A stretch of DNA of 7,509 bases from Clostridia bacterium (GTDB taxonomy: Bacteria; Bacillota; Clostridia; Oscillospirales; CAG-272), in assembly GCA_900754175.1 (NCBI GenBank), contig CAAEBS010000057.1, forward strand, positions 1 through 7,509, written 5' to 3'. Of the stretch, positions 1-6,005 are shown in pieces. Numbering within the stretch: position 1 is the first letter of the stretch; each line of letters begins with the position of its first letter. Made by a program: the position numbers and the translations under genes. Below the pieces are notes generated by a model. That model was not told where the DNA came from. It made no database searches and worked only from the letters and a program-made list of their open reading frames with translations.

Positions 1-142
1 AGCTTGTGAAAGCGTAACTTGTGAAACGGTCAATAAGAGTAGTTGAGTATTTGCTGTTGCTTACTCTGAAAACGGAATGCCCTCAGCCAATGTAATGCGG
101 GAGACAGGAGAGCACCCCTTATCCCTTGACATTGGGTTTTGC
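1..142 (+). promoter_or_regulatory. Structured 5' leader of the polyamine operon (candidate cis-regulatory RNA)
   Basis: No gene is supported here. By eye, several complementary segments stand out: AGAGTA (36-41) with TACTCT (62-67); TCTGAAAAC (65-73) with GTTTT plus CAGA (136-140 and 142-145, one bulged G at 141); CCAATGT (87-93) with ACATTGG (129-135); and GGGA (99-102) with TCCC (122-125). The second and third pairings would enclose a purine-rich loop region at 94-128. The 3' side of the second pairing runs into the first three bases of the terminator stem at 143, and its 5' side overlaps the 62-67 arm, so the stems are mutually exclusive. A short direct repeat, CTTGTGAAA, lies at 3-11 and 18-26. 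I could not match the region to a riboswitch class I know, and the folding was done by eye. No convincing promoter is visible, so the transcript probably starts upstream of the window. Confidence 0.45.
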
Positions 143-172
143 AGACGACGCTTGCGTCGTCTTTATTTTTTT
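143..172 (+). terminator. Rho-independent terminator or attenuator directly before speA
   Basis: A perfect 8-bp stem, AGACGACG (143-150) with CGTCGTCT (155-162), closes a CTTG loop and is followed by a T-rich tract (162-172, ten T interrupted by one A). This is a textbook intrinsic terminator. Only five bases separate the tract from the speA Shine-Dalgarno, which leaves no room for a promoter in between. The operon transcript must therefore either read through this hairpin or start inside it, which suggests attenuation. It could alternatively be just the end of an upstream transcription unit, with an unrecognised promoter embedded in the leader. Confidence 0.8.
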
Positions 173-177
173 ATTGT

Positions 178-181
178 GAGG
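178..181 (+). promoter_or_regulatory. Ribosome-binding site that sets the speA start
   Basis: GAGG lies six bases before ATG 188. The reading frame stays open back to an ATG at 77, but that longer start lacks a good Shine-Dalgarno. It would also translate the terminator hairpin and add a 37-residue Arg-rich segment that this family does not have. This site therefore favours 188. Confidence 0.65.
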
Positions 182-187
182 TTGGAA

Positions 188-1636
188 ATGGATCTGGAAA
201 AACAACAGTCCGCCCCCCTGTACGAGGCGTTACAGGCGTTGCGGAAACAAAGAGTGGTGCCTTTTGACGTACCCGGGCACAAACGAGGACGGGGAAACCC
301 GGAGCTTGTGGCGCTTCTGGGTGAAAAATGCGTGGGGCTGGACGTCAACTCCATGAAGCCGCTGGACAATCTCTGCCACCCGTCGTCGGTCATCAAGGAG
401 GCGGAGTCGCTTGCGGCGGACGCCTTTGGTGCGGAAAACGCTTTCTTTATGGTGGGGGGGACGACCTCTGCCGTGCAGAGCATGATCCTTTCGGTGTGCA
501 AGGAGGGCGACAAGCTGATTGTGCCCCGGAACGTCCATAAAAGCGTCATTAACTCGCTGATCCTGTGCGGCGCCATTCCGGTATATGTCAATCCCGAGGT
601 GGACCGCCGGCTGGGCATCTCGCTCGGCATGGAGCCGAAATATGTGGAACAGGCGATCGCCGAGAACCCGGACGCCGTGGCGGTGTTCGTCAACAACCCG
701 ACTTATTACGGAATCTGTTCCGACCTTCGTTCCATCGTCCGCTTGGCGCATGACAAGGGCATGAAGGTACTGGTGGACGAGGCACACGGCACGCACTTTT
801 ATTTCCACGAGGATCTTCCGGTAAGCGCCATGGAAGCGGGAGCGGATATGGCGGCAGTCTCCATGCACAAATCGGGCGGAAGCCTGACGCAAAGCTCCAT
901 GCTTTTGCTGAACCGGGGGATGAACGCCGACTACGTGCGGCAGATCATCAATCTCACGCAGACCACCAGCGCTTCCTATCTGCTGATGGCAAGCCTTGAT
1001 ATCAGCCGCCGGAACCTTGCGCTGAACGGAAGAACTTCTTTCTCCAAGGTCATGCACATGGCGCAGTACGCAAGAGACGAGATCAACGACGTGGGCGACT
1101 ATTACGCCTACGGAAAAGAGCTGGTCAACGGCACCAGTATCTTTGACTTCGACGTGACCAAGCTTTCGGTGTACACCCGGGATATCGGGCTTGCCGGAAT
1201 CGAGGTCTACGACATTCTGCGGGATGAATACGATATCCAGATCGAGTTCGGCGATATCGGAAACATCCTCGCCTATATTTCGATCGGCGACCGGATCCAG
1301 GACATTGAGCGCCTTGTGGGAGCGCTTGCGGACATCAAGCGGCTTTATGGCAAGGACAAGACCGGTATGCTTGCCGACGAGTACATCGCACCCAAGGTGG
1401 CGGTGGCGCCCAAGGCGGCGTTTTATGCGGAAAAGGAATCCTTGCCGATCCGGGAGACCGAGGGCAGGATCTGTGCGGAGTTCGTTATGTGTTACCCGCC
1501 CGGAATTCCGATTCTTGCGCCGGGCGAATGTATTACCAAAGACATTATCGAATACATTGAGTACGCAAAAGTAAAGGGTTGCTCCATGCAGGGCACCGAG
1601 GACATTGCGGTTGAGCGGCTGAATGTATTGAAGTAA
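188..1636 (+). CDS. speA: Arginine decarboxylase (Orn/Lys/Arg decarboxylase family, PLP fold type I)
   Basis: Cytosolic PLP enzyme of 482 residues, the length of the short Bacillus-type SpeA. It most likely decarboxylates arginine to agmatine, the first step of the pathway encoded downstream. Visible family marks are PGHKRG near residue 29, GGTTSA at about 90-95 (cofactor phosphate region), DEAHGTH at 197-203 (Asp for the pyridine nitrogen, His stacking on the ring), and SMHKSGGSLTQSS with the PLP-binding Lys at 228. The conserved C-terminal block YPPGIPILAPGE is at 436-447. The family also contains lysine and ornithine decarboxylases that sequence alone does not separate. Arginine is preferred because agmatine-using aguA and aguB sit in the same operon. 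The start at 188 was chosen for its Shine-Dalgarno and for agreement with homologue N-termini; an in-frame ATG at 77 is considered false. A run of seven G (454-460) encodes part of the GGTT motif. It is the first gene of the operon, immediately behind a terminator-like hairpin. Confidence 0.9.
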   Translation: MDLEKQQSAPLYEALQALRKQRVVPFDVPGHKRGRGNPELVALLGEKCVGLDVNSMKPLDNLCHPSSVIKEAESLAADAFGAENAFFMVGGTTSAVQSMILSVCKEGDKLIVPRNVHKSVINSLILCGAIPVYVNPEVDRRLGISLGMEPKYVEQAIAENPDAVAVFVNNPTYYGICSDLRSIVRLAHDKGMKVLVDEAHGTHFYFHEDLPVSAMEAGADMAAVSMHKSGGSLTQSSMLLLNRGMNADYVRQIINLTQTTSASYLLMASLDISRRNLALNGRTSFSKVMHMAQYARDEINDVGDYYAYGKELVNGTSIFDFDVTKLSVYTRDIGLAGIEVYDILRDEYDIQIEFGDIGNILAYISIGDRIQDIERLVGALADIKRLYGKDKTGMLADEYIAPKVAVAPKAAFYAEKESLPIRETEGRICAEFVMCYPPGIPILAPGECITKDIIEYIEYAKVKGCSMQGTEDIAVERLNVLK

Positions 1637-1647
1637 GGAGTAGCGTT

Positions 1648-2508
1648 ATGGAAATGTGGTTTTCCGACCTGAGTACCCCGAATATCAAGCTTTCCATCCG
1701 GGTGACCAAGCAGCTGTTCAGCGGACAGAGCGAGATCCAGCAGGTGGACGTGTTTGATTCGGTCGATCTCGGTCGATTTATCAGCCTTGACGGAAAGATC
1801 GTGTTTTCCGAAAAGGACGAGTTCATTTACGATGAAATGGTGGTTCACGTTCCGATGACGGTACATCCGCATATCCGGCGGGTGCTGGTAATCGGTGGCG
1901 GCGACGGCGGCGTGGCAAAGGAGCTTTGCAATTATCCGGAGATCGAGCGCATCGACGTGGTGGAGACCGACCAGATGTTCATCGACGTCAGCCGGGAATT
2001 CTTTCCCGAGACGGCGGAGGGGTTGGACGACCCCCGTGTGCGGATCTATCTGCAGGACGGACTTCGTTTTTTGCGGGGCAAGACCGACGAATACGACCTG
2101 ATTATCAACGATTCCACCGACCCGTTCGGACCTACCGAAGGGCTGTTTACCAAAGAATTTTACGGCAGTTGCTATAAAGCACTGCGGGAGGACGGCGTGA
2201 TGGTCTACCAGCACGGAAGTCCTTTTTACGACGAGGATGAGGACGCCTGCCGGAGTATGCACAAGAAGGTTTACCGGTGTTTTCCGATAAGCCGTGTATA
2301 CCAGGCACACATCCCGACCTGCCCGTCGGGCTACTGGCTGTTCGGATTTGCTTCCAAGAAGTATCACCCGATCAACGATTTCAAGCCGGCGGAATGGAAA
2401 AAACGGAATATCAAAACATGGTATTATACAACCAATCTTCACATGGGCGCATTTCTGTTGCCCCGGTATGTGGAGGATATCTTAAAAGAAGCGGAGGATG
2501 AAAAATGA
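1648..2508 (+). CDS. speE: Spermidine synthase family aminopropyltransferase
   Basis: A 286-residue cytosolic enzyme of the SpeE family, which moves an aminopropyl group from decarboxylated S-adenosylmethionine to putrescine, giving spermidine and methylthioadenosine. The N-terminal beta region (1-60) ends in DEFIYDEM (57-64). The Rossmann-like domain carries GGGDGG (83-88), the VVETD strand end (104-108), DGLRF (137-141) and the catalytic block NDSTDPFGP (154-162) with Asp155 and Asp158. The C-terminal part has IPTCPSGYWLFGFASKKY, typical of Gram-positive SpeE. The start is supported by AAGGAG seven bases upstream, and the gene begins 11 nt after speA. Oddities: the usual His after the active-site Tyr (YHEM) is Asp62, and the QxE/D loop near the amine site reads QHGSPFY (188-194) with Gly190. 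No speD to supply the donor is in the window, and the operon encodes a second spermidine route. Family assignment is firm; the exact substrates are not. Confidence 0.88.
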   Translation: MEMWFSDLSTPNIKLSIRVTKQLFSGQSEIQQVDVFDSVDLGRFISLDGKIVFSEKDEFIYDEMVVHVPMTVHPHIRRVLVIGGGDGGVAKELCNYPEIERIDVVETDQMFIDVSREFFPETAEGLDDPRVRIYLQDGLRFLRGKTDEYDLIINDSTDPFGPTEGLFTKEFYGSCYKALREDGVMVYQHGSPFYDEDEDACRSMHKKVYRCFPISRVYQAHIPTCPSGYWLFGFASKKYHPINDFKPAEWKKRNIKTWYYTTNLHMGAFLLPRYVEDILKEAEDEK

Positions 2509-3764
2509 GCAGATTACTGATTATCGGATGCGGAGGCGTGGCGTCGGTCGCCATTCACAAGTGCTGTCAGGCGGACAGCGTGTTTACCGAGCTGATGATT
2601 GCCAGCCGGACCGAATCGAAATGTATTGCCGTAAAACAGGCGCTGGAGGGAAAGACCAGAACAAAGATCACCACGGCGCAGGTGGACGCCGACAACGTGG
2701 ACCAGCTGTGTGCACTGATCCGCTCGTACCGCCCGGATGCGGTGCTGAACGTGGCACTGCCGTACCAGGATCTTACCATTATGGACGCCTGCCTTGCCTG
2801 CGGCGTGGACTATATCGACACGGCAAACTACGAGTGCGAGAACACCGACGACCCGCAGTGGCGTGCGATCTATGAAAAGCGTTGCAAGGAGGAGGGCTTC
2901 ACCGCCTACTTTGACTATTCGTGGCAGTGGGCGTACCGCAAGCGCTTTGAGGAGGCGGGCATCACCGCCCTTCTGGGCAGCGGCTTTGACCCCGGCGTGA
3001 CCAGCGTCTTTTCCGCTTATGCGCTCAAGCATTATTTCGATAGCATCGAGACCATTGACATTCTGGACTGCAACGGCGGCGACCACGGTTATCCCTTTGC
3101 CACCAACTTCAACCCGGAGATCAACCTGCGGGAGGTATCCGCAAACGGCTCTTATTGGGAAAACGGGAAGTGGGTGGAGGTTGCCCCCATGTCTATCAAG
3201 CGGGAATACGACTTTGCCGGCGTCGGCAAAAAGGATATGTACCTGCTTCACCACGAGGAGATCGAATCGCTGGCGAAGAACATCCCCGGCGTCAAGCGGA
3301 TCCGCTTTTTCATGACCTTCGGGCAGAGCTATCTTACGCATATGCGTTGCCTGGAAAACGTGGGAATGTTGTCCACCACGCCCATTATGTATGAGGGACA
3401 TTCCGTGGTGCCGATTCAGTTTCTGAAGGCGCTTCTGCCGGATCCCGCTTCGCTTGGTCCCCGCACCAAGGGCAAGACCAATATCGGCTGTATTTTCACC
3501 GGTATGAAGGACGGCAAGAAAAAGACGCTGTACATTTACAACGTCTGCGACCACCAGGAGTGCTACCGAGAGGTCGGCTCGCAGGCAATTTCCTATACCA
3601 CCGGCGTTCCGGCGATGATCGGCACGATGATGGTGGTCAAGGGACTGTGGAAGCGCCCCGGCGTGTTCAACGTAGAGGAGTTCGATCCCGATCCCTTCAT
3701 GGACGCCCTGAACCGTTACGGTCTGCCGTGGGTGGTGGAAGAAAACCCCGTGCTGGTTGACTGA
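2505..3764 (+). CDS. Carboxynorspermidine/carboxyspermidine dehydrogenase (saccharopine dehydrogenase family)
   Basis: A 419-residue NADPH-dependent reductase of the saccharopine dehydrogenase family, close in length and motif pattern to the carboxy(nor)spermidine dehydrogenases (CANSDH/CASDH) of Vibrio and Campylobacter. The family condenses L-aspartate semialdehyde with a diamine, here probably putrescine, and reduces the Schiff base to carboxyspermidine. Visible marks are the N-terminal Rossmann motif IIGCGGVA (6-13), ASRT (33-36) closing the cofactor site, LNVALPYQD (81-89), DTANYE (115-120), GSGFDPGVT (158-166) and DCNGGDHGYPFATNFNPEIN (188-207). The start ATG overlaps the speE stop as ATGA and follows GGAGG at 2493-2497, indicating translational coupling. 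The next gene is its partner decarboxylase, which supports the assignment over saccharopine or lysine metabolism. Agmatine as the amine acceptor (carboxyaminopropylagmatine formation) is an alternative that the sequence cannot exclude. Confidence 0.9.
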   Translation: MSRLLIIGCGGVASVAIHKCCQADSVFTELMIASRTESKCIAVKQALEGKTRTKITTAQVDADNVDQLCALIRSYRPDAVLNVALPYQDLTIMDACLACGVDYIDTANYECENTDDPQWRAIYEKRCKEEGFTAYFDYSWQWAYRKRFEEAGITALLGSGFDPGVTSVFSAYALKHYFDSIETIDILDCNGGDHGYPFATNFNPEINLREVSANGSYWENGKWVEVAPMSIKREYDFAGVGKKDMYLLHHEEIESLAKNIPGVKRIRFFMTFGQSYLTHMRCLENVGMLSTTPIMYEGHSVVPIQFLKALLPDPASLGPRTKGKTNIGCIFTGMKDGKKKTLYIYNVCDHQECYREVGSQAISYTTGVPAMIGTMMVVKGLWKRPGVFNVEEFDPDPFMDALNRYGLPWVVEENPVLVD

Positions 3765-3765
3765 A

Positions 3766-4881
3766 ATGAAAATACAGGAGATTCCTACCCCTGTCTACGT
3801 CATAGACAGGGACCGGCTGATTGCCAATCTTGAGATTCTGCACGGCGTGGAGGAGCGGACCGGGTGCCGGATCCTCCTTGCGCAGAAAGCGTTTTCCGCC
3901 TATAAGCTCTATCCGCTGATCGGGCAGTACCTTTCGGGGACCACGGCAAGCGGGCTTTATGAGGCACGTCTCGGAAAAGAGGAGATGGGACGGGAAAACC
4001 ACGTTTTTTCGCCTGCCTACCGGGATGAGGATTTTGACGAGCTGGTGCGCATCTGCGACCATATCGTGTTCAATTCCTTTGCGCAGAAAGAAAAATTTTA
4101 TCCCCGTTGCCACGGTACCAGTATCGGAATCCGGATCAACCCGGAAATTTCCACCCAGTCTGCAGCGATCTACGACCCCTGCGCCGCCGGCTCCCGCCTT
4201 GGCGTAACGCTTGCCAACTTCCGGGAGGACCTGTTGGAGGGCGTGGAGGGCTTTCATATCCACACGCTCTGCGAGCAGGGAGCCGATGCGCTTGCCGACA
4301 CGGTAAAAGAGTTTGAGCGCAAATTCGGCGGCTGGTTTTCCGGACTCCGGTGGCTGAACCTCGGCGGCGGGCATCATATCACCAAACCGGGGTATGATAT
4401 CGGTCTGCTGGAGCGCACGGTCACACACCTTTCGGACAAGTATGGCGTGCAGGTCTATCTGGAGCCGGGTGAGGCGGTGGCGCTGAATGCCGGTTATCTG
4501 GTGACCGAGGTAATGGAGATCGTGGAGAACGGGCTGAAAACGGCTGTCCTCGACGCATCCGCCGCCTGCCATATGCCGGACGTGCTGGAAATGCCGTACC
4601 GCCCACCGCTGAAAGACAGCGGAATGCCGGGCGAAAAACCGTATGACTACCGCCTTTCCTCCTGCACCTGCCTTGCCGGGGACATCATCGGAGACTATTC
4701 CTTCGATCGCCCGCTGGCAGTGGGGGACAAGCTGTACTTTGAGGATATGGCGATCTATACCATGGTGAAAAACAACACCTTCAATGGGATGCCGCTTCCC
4801 GCTATCGCCGTAAAGTCGGGCGAGGAGTGCGGGATCATCCGGAGCTTCGGCTATCAGGATTTCAAGGAAAGGTTATCGTAA
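3766..4881 (+). CDS. nspC: Carboxynorspermidine/carboxyspermidine decarboxylase
   Basis: A PLP enzyme of the alanine racemase-like fold type III group (NspC/CASDC), 371 residues from ATG 3766. It decarboxylates carboxyspermidine (or carboxynorspermidine) to the free polyamine. Visible marks are LAQKAFS with the PLP Lys41, GTTASGLYEARLG (58-70), the SxGxRxNPE strand (119-127), FHIHTLCEQ (163-171), NLGGGHH (198-204) binding phosphate, LEPGEA (232-237), the CTCLAGD block (300-306) with the active-site Cys, and YTMVKNNTFNG (331-341). These match the Vibrio and Campylobacter enzymes rather than DAP or ornithine decarboxylases of the same fold. The start is uncertain: a TTG at 3757 would add three residues and overlap the upstream gene by 8 nt. 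Neither start has a good Shine-Dalgarno, so coupled re-initiation after the upstream stop (3762-3764) is likely. Confidence 0.92.
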   Translation: MKIQEIPTPVYVIDRDRLIANLEILHGVEERTGCRILLAQKAFSAYKLYPLIGQYLSGTTASGLYEARLGKEEMGRENHVFSPAYRDEDFDELVRICDHIVFNSFAQKEKFYPRCHGTSIGIRINPEISTQSAAIYDPCAAGSRLGVTLANFREDLLEGVEGFHIHTLCEQGADALADTVKEFERKFGGWFSGLRWLNLGGGHHITKPGYDIGLLERTVTHLSDKYGVQVYLEPGEAVALNAGYLVTEVMEIVENGLKTAVLDASAACHMPDVLEMPYRPPLKDSGMPGEKPYDYRLSSCTCLAGDIIGDYSFDRPLAVGDKLYFEDMAIYTMVKNNTFNGMPLPAIAVKSGEECGIIRSFGYQDFKERLS

Positions 4882-4886
4882 GAGCA

Positions 4887-6005
4887 ATGCAGAAGCTGTC
4901 TTTTCCCAAGCAGGACGGATTTTTCATGCCTGCGGAATTTGCCCCGCACGCCGGCACCTTTATGATATGGCCGGAACGCCCGGGGTCGTGGATCTACGGC
5001 GCCGAAACCGCACGGGAAGCCTTTGCGGACGTGATCCGTGCCATAACGGGCGGCGGCGAAAGGGTATATCTGGCGGTGAGCGGGACCTCGTCACCCTCCG
5101 CCAAAGAGATGCTGAAAAAAGAAATGGAGTCGGGTCTGGTCGTGCTCTGGGAGATTCCGACCGACGACGCATGGGCACGGGACACGGGTCCTACCTTTGT
5201 GACCGACGGCGCCCGCCTGCGGGGTATCGACTGGAAATTCAATGCCTGGGGCGGCGATTTTGACGGTCTGTACGCCGACTATGCGCAGGACGACCGGCTT
5301 GCCGGGGAAGTGTGCCGCCGGCTTTGCGTGCCGTGCTACGACGCACACCCCTTCGTGCTGGAGGGCGGTTCTGTCCATACCGACGGCGAGGGAACCTTGC
5401 TTGTGACCGAAGAATGTCTCCTCAGCCCGGGGCGCAACCCGGAGATGAGCCGGGAGGCAATCGAAGAAAAGCTCCGGGCGTATCTGTCCGTGGAGAAGAT
5501 CATCTGGCTTCCTTACGGGATCGACGGGGATGAAACCAACGGTCACGTGGACAATATCTGCGCCTTTACCGCTCCCGGCGAGGTAGTGCTTGCCTGGACG
5601 GACGATACGGGCGATCCGCAGAACGCCAAAAGCCTTGCCGACTATGAGGTGCTTGCCGGCACGACCGACGCACGGGGAAGAAAGCTGAAGATCCGCAAGC
5701 TTCCCCTGCCACAGAACCCGGTCACGGTGACCGAGTGGGAGGCGGCAGGCTATGTGTACGAGCCGGGCGAGGCGGAACGTGTGCCGGGTGAACGCCTGGC
5801 GGCGTCCTACGCAAACTTTTATGTTGCCGGCGAGCGTGTGGTGGTGCCGCAGTTCGGCGACCCGAACGACGCTGTTGCCGTGAAGATCCTGCAGGAGGCG
5901 TTTCCGGGGCGCACGGTCGTTCCGGTGAACACCCGTGCCATTATCGTGGGCGGCGGCAATATCCACTGTATTACGCAACAGATTCCGGGGGGGGGACCGA
6001 TATGA
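4887..6005 (+). CDS. aguA: Agmatine deiminase
   Basis: A 372-residue enzyme of the guanidino-group-modifying (pentein) superfamily. It hydrolyses agmatine to N-carbamoylputrescine and ammonia. Visible marks are MPAEFAPHAGTFMIWPERPGSW near the N-terminus (14-35), DDAWARDTGP (93-102), IDWKFNAWGG (114-123), LEGGSVHTDG (158-167), GDETNGHVDN (214-223) with the catalytic His220 and Asp222, and GGGNIHC with the nucleophile Cys361. The start at ATG 4887 lies five bases after the nspC stop. A longer GTG start at 4827 would overlap nspC by 55 nt and precede the family's normal N-terminus. An AAGGAAAGG stretch lies 14 bases upstream, rather far. The C-terminus after the QQIP motif is encoded by a run of nine G and ends as ATGA with aguB. 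In a polyamine operon this gene serves biosynthesis of putrescine from agmatine, unlike the catabolic agmatine operons of lactic acid bacteria. Confidence 0.94.
   Translation: MQKLSFPKQDGFFMPAEFAPHAGTFMIWPERPGSWIYGAETAREAFADVIRAITGGGERVYLAVSGTSSPSAKEMLKKEMESGLVVLWEIPTDDAWARDTGPTFVTDGARLRGIDWKFNAWGGDFDGLYADYAQDDRLAGEVCRRLCVPCYDAHPFVLEGGSVHTDGEGTLLVTEECLLSPGRNPEMSREAIEEKLRAYLSVEKIIWLPYGIDGDETNGHVDNICAFTAPGEVVLAWTDDTGDPQNAKSLADYEVLAGTTDARGRKLKIRKLPLPQNPVTVTEWEAAGYVYEPGEAERVPGERLAASYANFYVAGERVVVPQFGDPNDAVAVKILQEAFPGRTVVPVNTRAIIVGGGNIHCITQQIPGGGPI
5987..5995 (+). promoter_or_regulatory. Nine-G tract at the aguA/aguB junction, acting as Shine-Dalgarno-like site
   Basis: Nine consecutive G encode Gly-Gly-Gly near the AguA C-terminus and end six bases before the aguB ATG. 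No ordinary GGAGG is present, so the tract probably pairs with the CCUCC of 16S rRNA through one G-U wobble. Adding one G, or a -1 slip here, joins the aguA frame to the aguB frame without a stop. Confidence 0.6.

Noticed and set aside
90..95. ATGTAA start-stop minimal uORF in the leader
   Set aside because: A six-base match is expected by chance and there is no ribosome-binding site ahead of it.
126..154. TTGACA at 126-131 as a sigma-70 -35 box
   Set aside because: No -10-like hexamer lies 16-18 bases downstream; that stretch is the GC-rich terminator stem. ACATTGG in the match is better explained as one arm of a stem with 87-93.
77..187. N-terminal extension of speA from ATG 77
   Set aside because: It has no good ribosome-binding site, runs through the terminator hairpin, and adds residues absent from the family. 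ATG 188 has a proper Shine-Dalgarno and a normal N-terminus.
4827..4886. GTG start for aguA inside nspC
   Set aside because: It would overlap nspC by 55 nt and add 20 residues before the conserved family N-terminus; ATG 4887 is the better start.
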